A DNA stretch of 64,000 nt from Thermoflexus sp. GTDB taxonomy: Bacteria > Chloroflexota > Anaerolineae > Aggregatilineales > Aggregatilineaceae. Shown one piece after another: positions 28,697 to 37,632 of this stretch; position 1 is the stretch's first letter, and each line of letters starts with the position of its first letter. The position numbers were made by a program, and so were the translations under genes. The notes beneath the pieces were generated by a model. The model was not told where the DNA came from and ran no database searches. It was given only the letters and a program-made list of their open reading frames with translations. Where the stretch lies: assembly GCA_020724465.1 (NCBI GenBank), contig DYGX01000005.1:62001-126000 (forward strand). Reading direction: 5' to 3'.

Positions 28697-29698
28697 ATGA
28701 GCCGGGTGAATCTTCGCGGCGTGTGCTTTGTGGTGGTCCTGGCGGCAGTGCTGCTCGCGCCCGCGGCGAGGACGCAGGCGCAGGGCGGGCCGGATTTCGC
28801 CGCAGCCATCGACCCGGAAGATGTGATGGTGCATGTGCGCGCGCTGTCGGTGGCGATCGGCGCGCGCCCGCCGGGCAGCGAGGCCGAAGCCCGCGCTGCG
28901 GATTATGTCGCCGTCACCCTGCGCGACTGGGGCTATGCGGTCGAGATTCAAACGTTTGAAACGCGGCCCGCGGGGGGTGGCGAGCGCGTGCTTTCGCGCA
29001 ACGTGATCGCGACCAGGCCAGGCGGCGATCGACTGGTGATTGCCGGGGCGCACCTGGACTCGGTCGAGGCCGGGACCGGCGCGGGAGACAATGCATCCGG
29101 GGTGGCGGCGCTGCTCGCTGCGGCGAAGGCGCTGCGCGATGTGGAGCTGGCTCATACGCTCGTCTTTGTCGCGTTTGGCGCCGAGGAGCGCGGCGATCCC
29201 AGCGGCGCACAGGTCTACGTCGATCACCTGGGCGCGCGGGCGGCGGATGTGATCGCCATGCTGAACATCGACTCGGTGGGGGTCGGCGACGCGCTGTATG
29301 TATACGCCGGGGCGCCGGTGTCGTGGCCCGGCGGGCCGAACGCCGCGCCGGAGATCGGAACTGGGCCGGTCTGGGTGCGCGATCTGGCGCTCGACCTGGC
29401 GGCCGGGCTGGGGCTGACTTTCCAGACCAGCCCGCCGGAGACGTGGGGCGGCTATACCGGGGACTGGAGCGATCACTACGCCTTTGTCGAGGCGGGGATT
29501 CCGGTTGCCTATTTCGAAGCATGGCGGTGGGATGGGGCGCCCAACCCATGGTGGGGCCAGGAAACCGCGGACGGGGACATCATGCACACCGCGGGCGACG
29601 TATATGAGGCGGTCAAGCCGGTTCAGGTCGAGCAGGTGGCGGAACTGGTCGCGGCAACGCTGGCTGCCATCGCCAGCGGCGCAGCCGGCCCGCCCTAG
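28697..29698 (+). CDS. Secreted M28-family metallopeptidase
   Basis: A 333-residue protein with a signal peptide ending near TQAQG. Metal ligands and catalytic residues of M28 peptidases are visible: His119 (GAHLDS), Asp131 (GDNASG), the Glu pair 163-164 (AEERG), Asp192 (NIDS) and His260 (SDHY). It probably binds two zinc ions and removes N-terminal residues from peptides outside the cytoplasm. It follows the epimerase gene by only 4 bases, so they share a transcript, although their functions are not obviously linked. Confidence 0.9.
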   Translation: MSRVNLRGVCFVVVLAAVLLAPAARTQAQGGPDFAAAIDPEDVMVHVRALSVAIGARPPGSEAEARAADYVAVTLRDWGYAVEIQTFETRPAGGGERVLSRNVIATRPGGDRLVIAGAHLDSVEAGTGAGDNASGVAALLAAAKALRDVELAHTLVFVAFGAEERGDPSGAQVYVDHLGARAADVIAMLNIDSVGVGDALYVYAGAPVSWPGGPNAAPEIGTGPVWVRDLALDLAAGLGLTFQTSPPETWGGYTGDWSDHYAFVEAGIPVAYFEAWRWDGAPNPWWGQETADGDIMHTAGDVYEAVKPVQVEQVAELVAATLAAIASGAAGPP

Positions 29699-29848
29699 AG
29701 CGTGTGATGGATTTGAAGGCCAGCGCCGGTGATGCGGGTTTCTCGCAGGAGCGCGGCTGGCTGTCCCCGTCCCAAACGTGTGACGGTCAAAGTTCACAGC
29801 AGCCTCTGGCGCCGCCCGCCTGATACGGGATTTTTTATAAGTCGTTGA

Positions 29849-29877
29849 TTGTAAATAGGTGTCTCCTGAAATATAGT
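29849..29877 (+). promoter_or_regulatory. Promoter of the secreted beta-protein gene
   Basis: TTGTAA (29849-29854) and TATAGT (29872-29877) are spaced by 17 bases, in a locally AT-rich stretch (29830-29890) that stands out from the GC-rich surroundings. The gene begins at 29947 behind an AAGGAG site. Confidence 0.65.
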
Positions 29878-29946
29878 TATTAGAACAACACTTGAGAATC
29901 CGGCTGGTCACGCGGGGCGGTCTGGCGGACATATAAGGAGCATTTC

Positions 29947-30672
29947 ATGAAGCACTGGTTAACGCTCATCACGGCTCTGCTCGTTCTGGCTCTGGCCGGC
30001 CCGGCGCTGGCCCAGGGGAATGCAACCCCGATCGCCTACGGCGAGACGGTTCAGGGGGAGATCACCAACGCCCAGTTCGAGGTGCCCTATGTCTTCACAG
30101 GGGCGGCAAACGAGATTGTAGTTATCTATATGGTTGCCGACGGCAACGATGACTTCTACGAGCCAAGCATCATTTTGCTGGACGCGGACAATACAGTCCT
30201 GGCAAGCGCCGATGGCTGGTACGACGTCACCCTGATGACCACCCTGCCGGCGGCCGGTGAGTATACCGTGCTCGCCAGCCGGAATGGGGGCCGGACCGGG
30301 GACGGAGTTGGTGCCTATTCGCTCTCGCTGGATGTCCTGAACACGATCGCTCTAGGCGAGATGCTCGAAGCGGAAATGACGAACGAAGACGCGGTCCGCT
30401 ATGCCGTCGAGGTGACGGGCAGCTTCACGGTCGAGTTTGAGCGTGTCTCCGGTGATTTCGCGCCGGAGCTGACGATCAACGTCATGGACGAGAGCGGCGA
30501 GTTGAACCCGGTCGGCACGCTGCAGGGCAGCGCGTTGCGCAAGGTAGTCGTCACCATCGAGCCGGATTCGGACGTCGCACCCGGCCTCTACGTGCTCCAG
30601 CTTCAAGAGGGGCCGTGGGACTGGAACTTCGAAACGGTGAGCGTGCAGTACCGGCTGACGGTCACCCAGTAG
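29947..30672 (+). CDS. Secreted beta-rich protein, PPC-like
   Basis: A 241-residue protein with a clear signal peptide (cleavage near ALAQG). The mature part has the alternating pattern of bacterial pre-peptidase C-terminal (PPC) beta sandwiches: a G-x-x-V-Q-G-E-I opening, a central YEPSIILLDADN strand and an AAGEYTVLAS strand, and the pattern recurs from about residue 135 (MLEAEMTNEDAVRYAV, then APGLYVLQL). No protease domain is attached. It probably sits at the cell surface. It has its own promoter and terminator and is therefore monocistronic. Confidence 0.75.
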   Translation: MKHWLTLITALLVLALAGPALAQGNATPIAYGETVQGEITNAQFEVPYVFTGAANEIVVIYMVADGNDDFYEPSIILLDADNTVLASADGWYDVTLMTTLPAAGEYTVLASRNGGRTGDGVGAYSLSLDVLNTIALGEMLEAEMTNEDAVRYAVEVTGSFTVEFERVSGDFAPELTINVMDESGELNPVGTLQGSALRKVVVTIEPDSDVAPGLYVLQLQEGPWDWNFETVSVQYRLTVTQ

Positions 30673-30691
30673 CGCGGCGGGACAGTCCGGC

Positions 30692-30721
30692 GGGCGAGCC
30701 GATGCAGGCTCGCCCTTTTTG
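30692..30721 (+). terminator. Rho-independent terminator
   Basis: GGGCGAGCC (30692-30700), a 6-base loop and GGCTCGCCC (30707-30715) form a perfect 9-bp stem followed directly by TTTTT. Confidence 0.92.
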
Positions 30722-30780
30722 TTTCGGCGGCGCGGGGTTTATACTAGGCGGCTGCGCGGGACAGCGGTGAGGGGATCGTG

Positions 30781-32394
30781 ATGGCCGACGGACAGCCGGC
30801 CGGCGCGCGGGCGCTCAACATGCGGCAGTTGGCGCAGGCCGCCGGCATTGTGATGCTGGCGTTTGTCGCCAGCGGGGTGCTTGGGATCGTGCGCCAGGCC
30901 GCGATCGGCGCGGCGTTTGGCGCGGATGTCGAGCTGGATGCGTTTGTCGCCGCCCAGCGCGTGCCGGAGACGCTCTTCGTGCTGGTGGCGGGGGGCGCGC
31001 TCGGATCGGCGTTCATTCCGGTGCTGGCGAGCTTCCTCGCGCTGGGCGACGCGGCAGGCGCCCGCCGCCTGACCGACGCGGTGATCACGCTGCTGGCGGC
31101 TGTCTCGGCGGTGCTCGCGCTGGGGGCGGGCATCTTCGCCGCGCCGATTGTGCGGCAGATCCTGCTGCGCGGCGCCGATCCCGCCACGCAGACGCTGGCG
31201 ATCGAGCTGATGCGGATCATGCTGCTGACCGTGATCATCTTTGCGATCAGCGGCCTGTTTATGGGGCTGCTCAACGCGCACCAGCACTTTCTCAGTCCCG
31301 CCCTGGCCCCCAGCGCCTACAACCTGGGCTTGATCTTCGGCGCGCTGGTGCTGGCGCGCGGCGGCAGGGTGCACGGGCTGGCATGGGGCGCGGTGATCGG
31401 CGCGGCGCTCCATCTGCTGGTGCAGGTGCCCGCGCTGGTGCGCATCGGCTTTCGCTATCGCCCGCTGCCGAACTGGCGCGTGCCGGGCGTGGGCGAGGTG
31501 CTGCGGCTGATGGGTCCGCGCGTGCTGGGGCTGGGCGTGGTGCAGGTCAGCTTCTGGGTGAACACGGCACTGGCCTCGGGGATGTTGCCGGGCAGCGTTG
31601 CCGCGCTGAACAACGCGTTCATCCTGATGTTCACCGTGATCGGCGTGCTGGGGCAAAGCGTCGGCACGGCGGTTTTCCCCACCCTTTCCACCCTCAGCGC
31701 CCAAAAGGACACCGGCGAGCTGCGCCGCACCCTGGCGCGGGCGCTCGGCAGCGTGCTGTTCCTCTCGATTCCCGCCGGGATCGGCCTGGCTGTGGTCAGC
31801 GAGCCGCTCGTCGCGCTGATCTACCAGCGCGGCGCCTGGACGGCGACCGATACCGCCGGGACGGCGTGGGCGCTGGCCTTCTTCAGCGTCGGGCTGGCGG
31901 GGCACACGGTGCTTGAGATCCTGGTGCGCGCCTTCTACGCCCTGCACGACACCTGGACGCCGGTCAAGGTGGGCACGCTGGCGATGCTGCTGAATATCGC
32001 CCTCGCGCTGGTGCTGATTCGAGTCTTTGGCTATCCCAGCAGCACCGATTTTGCGCGCGGGCCGATCGGCGGGCTGGCGCTGGCGATGTCGATCGCCACC
32101 GCGCTGGAAAGCACCACGCTGTGGATCATCCTGCGGCGGCGCGTCGGCGGGCTGGACGAGCGGCGCGTCTTGAACGGGACCGCGCGCACACTGCTGGCGT
32201 CCGGCGCGATGGCTCTGGTGGCGTGGGCGGTCCTGCAGGCGGGGGCGGGGCTGCACGTGCTGCTGCAAGTGGTGGGCGCGGTCGGGCTGGGGGCGGTGGC
32301 GTTCTGGAGCGCGGCGCTGCTGCTCGGCATCGACGAGGCCGAGGCCGTGCCCCGGCTGGCTCTGGCGCGCTTCCGGCGGCGCGAGAGTCCGTGA
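30781..32394 (+). CDS. murJ: MurJ-like lipid II flippase
   Basis: A 537-residue polytopic membrane protein with about 14 hydrophobic segments. It opens with the MviN/MurJ pattern (GVLGIVRQAAIGAAFGA, DAFVAAQRVPETLF, SAFIPVL). Arg residues in the first helices match the essential charged residues of MurJ. It would move lipid II across the membrane for cell-wall synthesis; some Chloroflexota have unusual envelopes, so other lipid-linked substrates are possible. The ATG at 30781 is preferred to the adjoining GTG. A TATACT (30740-30745) could be the -10. Confidence 0.88.
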   Translation: MADGQPAGARALNMRQLAQAAGIVMLAFVASGVLGIVRQAAIGAAFGADVELDAFVAAQRVPETLFVLVAGGALGSAFIPVLASFLALGDAAGARRLTDAVITLLAAVSAVLALGAGIFAAPIVRQILLRGADPATQTLAIELMRIMLLTVIIFAISGLFMGLLNAHQHFLSPALAPSAYNLGLIFGALVLARGGRVHGLAWGAVIGAALHLLVQVPALVRIGFRYRPLPNWRVPGVGEVLRLMGPRVLGLGVVQVSFWVNTALASGMLPGSVAALNNAFILMFTVIGVLGQSVGTAVFPTLSTLSAQKDTGELRRTLARALGSVLFLSIPAGIGLAVVSEPLVALIYQRGAWTATDTAGTAWALAFFSVGLAGHTVLEILVRAFYALHDTWTPVKVGTLAMLLNIALALVLIRVFGYPSSTDFARGPIGGLALAMSIATALESTTLWIILRRRVGGLDERRVLNGTARTLLASGAMALVAWAVLQAGAGLHVLLQVVGAVGLGAVAFWSAALLLGIDEAEAVPRLALARFRRRESP

Positions 32395-32513
32395 CACATG
32401 CGCGCGGGGCCGGTTCCCCGGCTGGCCCTGCCCGCGCTTCTATGCGAAGATCGGTACCAGTGCCGGCCCTGGCGGCCGCACGCGCGATCCGGATTCGCTG
32501 AGAGGAGCCTGGT

Positions 32514-33416
32514 ATGCAGCCTGAGATTGCGATTATGGTCGAAGGGCAGATGGGCCTCAACTGGCCGCGCTGGCAGCGCATGGTGCGCGCCGTCGAAGAT
32601 CTGGGCTTTATTGGCCTCTATCGCTCCGATCACTTCACCAACGCCGAGCCGCCGGACGAAGACTCTCTCGAAGCATGGACTTCACTCACCTGGCTGGCCG
32701 ATCATACCGAGCGCATCGAGTTCGGGCCGCTGGTGTCGCCCGTCTCGTTCCGGCACCCCGCCATGCTGGTGCGGATGGCGGGGGCCGTGCAGCAGCTTTC
32801 CGGCGGGCGGCTGACGCTCGGCGTCGGCGCGGGGTGGATGGTTCGCGAGCACCGCAACTTCAGCTTCGAACTGCTGGACCTGGCCGGGCGTTTCAACCGC
32901 CTGGAAGAGGCGCTGGCAGTCATGACGCGCCTGCTGGCCGACGAGCGGGTCACCTTCTCCGGGCAGTATTACGACTTCCACGACGCGATTCTGCTGCCGC
33001 TGCCGGAGCCGCGCATCCCGATCCTGATCGGCGGCAACGGGATGAACCGCACGCTGGGGCTGGCCGCCCGCTACGCCGACGAGTGGAACGGCGTGTATCT
33101 GACGCCGGACGCGTTCGAGGCGCGCTCGAAACGGCTGGACGCGCTCTTGCGCGAGCGTGGCCGCGAGCCGGCTTCGGTGCGGCGTTCGGTGATGACCGGG
33201 CTGACGTTCGGTTACGATGAAGCCGATGTCCGCCGCCAGCTTCGGGGCCGCACCCCGGATGAGGCGCGCGCCGCCGGGCGCATCGTCGGCACGGCGGACG
33301 AGGTGCGCGAGCAGTTGGCGCGGCTGGCCAGCGCGGGCGTTCAGCGTGTGATGCTCCAGTACCTCGATTATGACGATTTGAGCCGGCTGGAAGCGTTTGC
33401 AGCGGCGGTTCTGTAG
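32514..33416 (+). CDS. LLM-class (luciferase-like) flavin-dependent oxidoreductase
   Basis: A 300-residue TIM-barrel protein of the bacterial luciferase-like monooxygenase class. Recognisable segments are AVEDLGFIGLYRSDHF, IEFGPLVSPVSFRHP, LGVGAGW and IPILIGGNG. Members use FMN or F420; closely similar proteins are often called F420-dependent, but nothing here decides the cofactor. A GAGAGGAG site precedes the ATG. The stop lies 19 bases before the patatin start. Confidence 0.87.
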   Translation: MQPEIAIMVEGQMGLNWPRWQRMVRAVEDLGFIGLYRSDHFTNAEPPDEDSLEAWTSLTWLADHTERIEFGPLVSPVSFRHPAMLVRMAGAVQQLSGGRLTLGVGAGWMVREHRNFSFELLDLAGRFNRLEEALAVMTRLLADERVTFSGQYYDFHDAILLPLPEPRIPILIGGNGMNRTLGLAARYADEWNGVYLTPDAFEARSKRLDALLRERGREPASVRRSVMTGLTFGYDEADVRRQLRGRTPDEARAAGRIVGTADEVREQLARLASAGVQRVMLQYLDYDDLSRLEAFAAAVL

Positions 33417-33435
33417 AAAGGCGGGCCGGAGCGCG

Positions 33436-34623
33436 ATGTCCGCCTCGGTAGGGAACTACGGCCTTCGCGAGCACATCGGCATCGCGATCGACGGTGGCGG
33501 CGTGCGCGGCGTGATGGTCGCGCACGCGATCATCGAACTGGAAGCGATCCTCGGCACCCGCCCGCTGATCAACGATCCGCGTGTGAAGGTGCTGGCGGGA
33601 ACCAGCACCGGCTCACTGATCGCGGCGGGTCTGGCGCTCGGTTTGACCGGCGAGGAACTTCTGGCGCTGTACACGCAGCTTGGCGAGCACGTCTTCTCTC
33701 AGGCGGGAACGCTGCGCCCCTTCGGCGTGCGCGTCCCGCTGCTCAGCCGGGGGCGGCTGCCGATCGGTCTGGTGCGCGCGCTGCGGCGTCTGCCGCTGTC
33801 GATCGGCGAGGTGCTGCTCTATGTGCTGATGCCGGCGCGCTATTCGCTCGACCCGCTGCGCGCCATCATCCGCGAGACGCTGGGCAGGAATTCGTCCCTG
33901 GGGCCGGATCCGACCCTGGCCGAGGTGGGCGCGTATCTGCGCGCCAGGCCCAACCGCCCCACGCTGATCATCACGGCGGTCGAAGTGGGGGCGCGGCAGA
34001 CGCGCTTCTTGAAGACCACACCCGGCGAAACCTACGGCCACATGAAGCTGGCCGACGCGCTGCTGGCGTCGTCCTCGATCCCCACCTATTTCGACCCCGT
34101 CCCCATCCCACCCCCGCCCGGCGAGCGCCCGACCCGCTGGCTGGTGGATGGCGGTGTGGGCAACTTCGGCAACCCCGCGCTGGTGGTGGCGTGGGAGCTG
34201 TGCGAGCCGCATCCCCCGGCGCGCGGCTACAGCCCGGCTGACGTGACCCTCTACTCGTTCGGGACCGGCTATGTGCCCGCCGAGGTCTACGACAAAACCT
34301 ACGGCGCGGCGCCCAAATGGTGGGCGCTCGATTGGGCGATTCGCGCGACCGATCTGTTCGTGGACGACACGATCCGCGAGCAGACGCGCAACCTTCTCGC
34401 GCAGTACCGGGGGATTGACCTGCGGCGCTTCCAGGTTCAGCTTGACCGCGTGGTGGAGCCGGATCGCTTTGACCTGCTCGACACGTATCTGCGCCAGAAG
34501 GGCGAGCAGCTTCGGCGGCTGGTGCGCCAGAACCGGCACGCGCTGCGACCTTTAGACGAAGTCGACCAGCGCCACGACCCGGAGCGGATTGTCACTGTGC
34601 CGCTGGAAAAGCTGCTCGGCTAA
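33436..34623 (+). CDS. Patatin-like phospholipase
   Basis: A 395-residue patatin fold. The oxyanion-hole motif is DGGGVRG, the nucleophile is Ser57 in GTSTGS and the partner is Asp238 in DGGVGN. This forms the Ser-Asp dyad of patatin lipases, which hydrolyse acyl esters of phospholipids. The ATG at 33436 has GGAG just upstream. No signal peptide is seen, so it acts in the cytoplasm or at the inner membrane face. The gene converges with xseB. Confidence 0.9.
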   Translation: MSASVGNYGLREHIGIAIDGGGVRGVMVAHAIIELEAILGTRPLINDPRVKVLAGTSTGSLIAAGLALGLTGEELLALYTQLGEHVFSQAGTLRPFGVRVPLLSRGRLPIGLVRALRRLPLSIGEVLLYVLMPARYSLDPLRAIIRETLGRNSSLGPDPTLAEVGAYLRARPNRPTLIITAVEVGARQTRFLKTTPGETYGHMKLADALLASSSIPTYFDPVPIPPPPGERPTRWLVDGGVGNFGNPALVVAWELCEPHPPARGYSPADVTLYSFGTGYVPAEVYDKTYGAAPKWWALDWAIRATDLFVDDTIREQTRNLLAQYRGIDLRRFQVQLDRVVEPDRFDLLDTYLRQKGEQLRRLVRQNRHALRPLDEVDQRHDPERIVTVPLEKLLG

Positions 34624-34635
34624 CCGGCGGGTTGC

Positions 34636-34854
34636 CTACTCGTACAGCGGGCTGAGCGAGCCGTCTTCGTTGAGCTGTTGGACGCGCAGCTCGGCAGCAT
34701 CGAGCAGTTGGCTGCAGTGGCGCGCGAGCTGCTGCCCCTGCTCGTACAGCGCGAGCGACTCGTCCAACGACAGATCGCCCGCTTCCAGCCGCGCGACAAT
34801 GTCTTCCAATCGCCTGAAGGCGTCCTCAAAGCTCAGCGTAGTCTCGTCGTTCAC
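34636..34854 (-). CDS. xseB: Exodeoxyribonuclease VII small subunit
   Basis: A 72-residue protein with the XseB pattern (FEDAFRRLEDIVARLEAGDLSLDESLALYEQG). It forms a helical hairpin that assembles with XseA into the nuclease that digests single-stranded DNA. It is separated from xseA by a Ser/Thr kinase gene but lies on the same strand, 19 bases after the kinase stop. Confidence 0.94.
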   Translation of the reverse strand: MNDETTLSFEDAFRRLEDIVARLEAGDLSLDESLALYEQGQQLARHCSQLLDAAELRVQQLNEDGSLSPLYE

Positions 34855-34873
34855 CGTCTAACCTTCTGATCCA

Positions 34874-37612
34874 TCAGCCGCGCGTGATAAGGGCCGGTTC
34901 GTCGGCAGGCGCCTGCCACGTCAACCCTCGCAGCAGCGGATTGGCGTCCGAGAAGAAGTTCTGGCAGCCCACCTCGCGGGCCTGCACCGCCGCGATGAGC
35001 GGCTCCAGATCGTCCGACGGAGCCAGCGTGCGCACGCGCTCCAGGTCTGCTTCGGCGGCGTCGGTTTCGGTGCGCTTCAGGCGCGTCTCGGCGCGCAGCA
35101 GATGCGCGATGACATGATCGGGGGCGCGGGCCAGCGCCTGCGAATAGGCCCGTTCGGCGCTGAGGTTGCTGCCCAGCGCGCACGAAGCCAGGCCCTGCAC
35201 CAGATAGAGATCGGCATTGTTGGCGAAGAAGACCAGGCCGCTCCGCGTGGCTTCGAGCGCGTCTTGATAGCGGCCCAGCACCAGGCTGCTGAAGGCCGCC
35301 ACCGTCACGCCGTAGGCGTTCTGCGTGTTTTCGCCGAAGGTCGCCGTGATCAGCCGGTTCATGAACGTGGCGTCCGGATATTCGCGCAGAATCACGTTGA
35401 CCGACATTGCGGCGTCCGTCACGCGGCCCTGGCGCAGCGCCAACAGCGCGGCATAGACGTAGGGAAAGTTCGCGTCCGGCTTGAGCGCGATCGCCTGGTC
35501 GAAGTCGGCGCGCGCGGCGTCGAATTCGCCCATCTGGTAGGATACGGACCCGCGGAAGAAGAGCGAGAGCCAGTCGTCGGGATGCTGCTCGATGACGCGG
35601 TCGAAGAGGCCGCGAACTTCCCCGGCGTCGTCGCTGATGTTCGCCAGGACCATCAGCGGCATTGTCCAGTTGGCCGGGCCGATGCGCCGCGCCGTCTCGA
35701 TATCGCGGCGCGCTTCATCCGGGTTCTGCAGGCGCTGGTTGAGCGTGGCACGCAGCACATACAGCAGCGCGTTGCCCGGATCAAGCTCCAGAGCATTATC
35801 GATTAGCTCGATGGACTGGCCGGGTGTGTCGAACTGGCCGCGCAGCGCCATGTGGACCAGGGATGCGACCGCTGTGCCGCTTACCTCTGCCGGGCGCACC
35901 TGCAAGAGGTCGGTGATCGCCAGCGTGCGCATGGTTTCGAACGTCGCGCCGTCGGCGTTTTGCAGCAGGCTGAGCGCGTTAAGCACGTAGGGCGCGATCG
36001 ATTCGCGCCGCTCGTCGTTGACGTTCAGCCGCACGTTGGCGGCGCGCTCCAGCGTCTCGCGCGGGAACTCCAGATGCGGGAAGGCATCCAGCACGCCGAT
36101 CTGAACCTCAGCCTGGATCTGGGTCGCGGTGTAATTGCCCCAGACGACGATGGTCGCGTCGTTGGCCTGAGCAGCCGCCAGTGCCGCTTCGCGGGAGCGG
36201 ATTTCGTGAGGATATTCGCGCACGCGGATGTGCGAAAACGGCGCCACGACTTCCAGGTTCTGGCGCAGGTCGTCGGTGATGAAGCGCGTCACTTCGGGGC
36301 GGCGCAGCCCGGCAAGCTGCTCGATGCCGCCGATCTGCTCGAACGGCGCGATCAGGACCATGTACTCGCCGGGGGCAACCGGCTCCACCTCGGTGACCGG
36401 CTCGCTAACCGTTTCGCCGGCGGGGACGTCGACGGCGTCGCTGCCAGCTGGACCGGGCGCGGCAGGCTCGTCGTCGAACAGCGTCAGCAGGCCCACGATG
36501 ACGATCGCGGTGATCGACAGCGCGACGACCACCACCATGACCGTAATCCACTGCCACTTGTTGGCGCGCGGCGCCAGATATTCCGGCGGGGTCATCATGC
36601 CCGGCGTGAGGGGCGTGCCCGAAGGGGTATACGGGCCGGGCGGCGGCCCGCCGCCAGGCGATGGGTAGATCTCCGGCAGGCCGTGCGTCTGCGGCTTGGC
36701 CGCCGCCTGGTGTTCTTCGGACGGCGTGGCGAAGCGGCGCGAGCGGCCCTCTGCGCCGGCGCCCAACAGCCCTTGCAGCGGCGTGTCCAGGCCGCGAATC
36801 AGCGCTTCCAGTTCCGCGCCGACCACGCGCACACTGCTGATGCGGCGGTCGCGGTCTTTTTCGAGCATATGGCCGATCAGCGCCGCCAGCGCGGGCGGAA
36901 TGTCGTCGCGCAGGTGCGTCAGATCGGGCGTCGGCTTGGTCAGGATGGCGGTCAGCACCGCCGGCGTGCTGTTCTCGTGGAACGGGGGACGCCCGGTGAG
37001 CATCTCGAACAGCATCACGCCAAACGACCAGATATCTGCGCGCTCGTCCAGCTCCATGCCGTTGCAGGCTTCGGGGCTGAGGTAGGCGTAGGTTCCGATG
37101 ACCGAGCCGGTCTGGGTCAGCCGGGTACGGTTGCCCATATGCGCCACACCGAAGTCGGTCAGGCAGGGCGTGCCGTCTTCTTTCATCAGCACGTTGTCCG
37201 GCTTCAGATCGCGATGGATGATGTTCAGGCGGTGGGCGCGGGTCAGTGCATCGGCCAGATCGAGCGCGATGTTCAGCACGTGCTTGATCGGCATCTTCTT
37301 CTCGCGATCGATCAGCTCGCGCAGCGACCCGCCGCCGATGTACTCCATCACCAGATAGTGGTACTCGTTCTCCTGGATGGCTGCCAGCATCTTGACGATG
37401 TTGGGGTGATTGAGCTGGCGCAGGGCCTGCCCTTCGCGCTGGAAGCGATCGAGGATGCTGCTGCTGTCCTGGATCACATGCGGATGCAGGCGCTTGATCG
37501 CGACAGCGTCGCCGGTGACGGTGTCGATGCCCCGGAAGACATCGCCCATGCCGCCCCGGCCGATCAACTCGCCTTGCTGGTACCGCCCGCCGATGAGAAC
37601 TGGCTCGCTCAT
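34874..37612 (-). CDS. Membrane Ser/Thr protein kinase with TPR sensor domain
   Basis: A 912-residue kinase of the PknB type. Residues 1-275 are the kinase: GRGGMG loop, Lys40, catalytic HRDLKPDN (Asp135) and DFG (153-155). A Pro-rich linker (about 305-348) leads to a single membrane helix (353-379). The extracytoplasmic part has a mixed alpha/beta domain (about 420-560) and tetratricopeptide repeats (about 610-890; DARRDIETARRI and FDAARADFDQAIALKPD type helices). The gene sits between xseA and xseB with gaps of 20 and 19 bases. Its targets are unknown. Confidence 0.92.
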   Translation of the reverse strand: MSEPVLIGGRYQQGELIGRGGMGDVFRGIDTVTGDAVAIKRLHPHVIQDSSSILDRFQREGQALRQLNHPNIVKMLAAIQENEYHYLVMEYIGGGSLRELIDREKKMPIKHVLNIALDLADALTRAHRLNIIHRDLKPDNVLMKEDGTPCLTDFGVAHMGNRTRLTQTGSVIGTYAYLSPEACNGMELDERADIWSFGVMLFEMLTGRPPFHENSTPAVLTAILTKPTPDLTHLRDDIPPALAALIGHMLEKDRDRRISSVRVVGAELEALIRGLDTPLQGLLGAGAEGRSRRFATPSEEHQAAAKPQTHGLPEIYPSPGGGPPPGPYTPSGTPLTPGMMTPPEYLAPRANKWQWITVMVVVVALSITAIVIVGLLTLFDDEPAAPGPAGSDAVDVPAGETVSEPVTEVEPVAPGEYMVLIAPFEQIGGIEQLAGLRRPEVTRFITDDLRQNLEVVAPFSHIRVREYPHEIRSREAALAAAQANDATIVVWGNYTATQIQAEVQIGVLDAFPHLEFPRETLERAANVRLNVNDERRESIAPYVLNALSLLQNADGATFETMRTLAITDLLQVRPAEVSGTAVASLVHMALRGQFDTPGQSIELIDNALELDPGNALLYVLRATLNQRLQNPDEARRDIETARRIGPANWTMPLMVLANISDDAGEVRGLFDRVIEQHPDDWLSLFFRGSVSYQMGEFDAARADFDQAIALKPDANFPYVYAALLALRQGRVTDAAMSVNVILREYPDATFMNRLITATFGENTQNAYGVTVAAFSSLVLGRYQDALEATRSGLVFFANNADLYLVQGLASCALGSNLSAERAYSQALARAPDHVIAHLLRAETRLKRTETDAAEADLERVRTLAPSDDLEPLIAAVQAREVGCQNFFSDANPLLRGLTWQAPADEPALITRG

Positions 37613-37632
37613 AGTGTGGCTCGCTTGGCTTT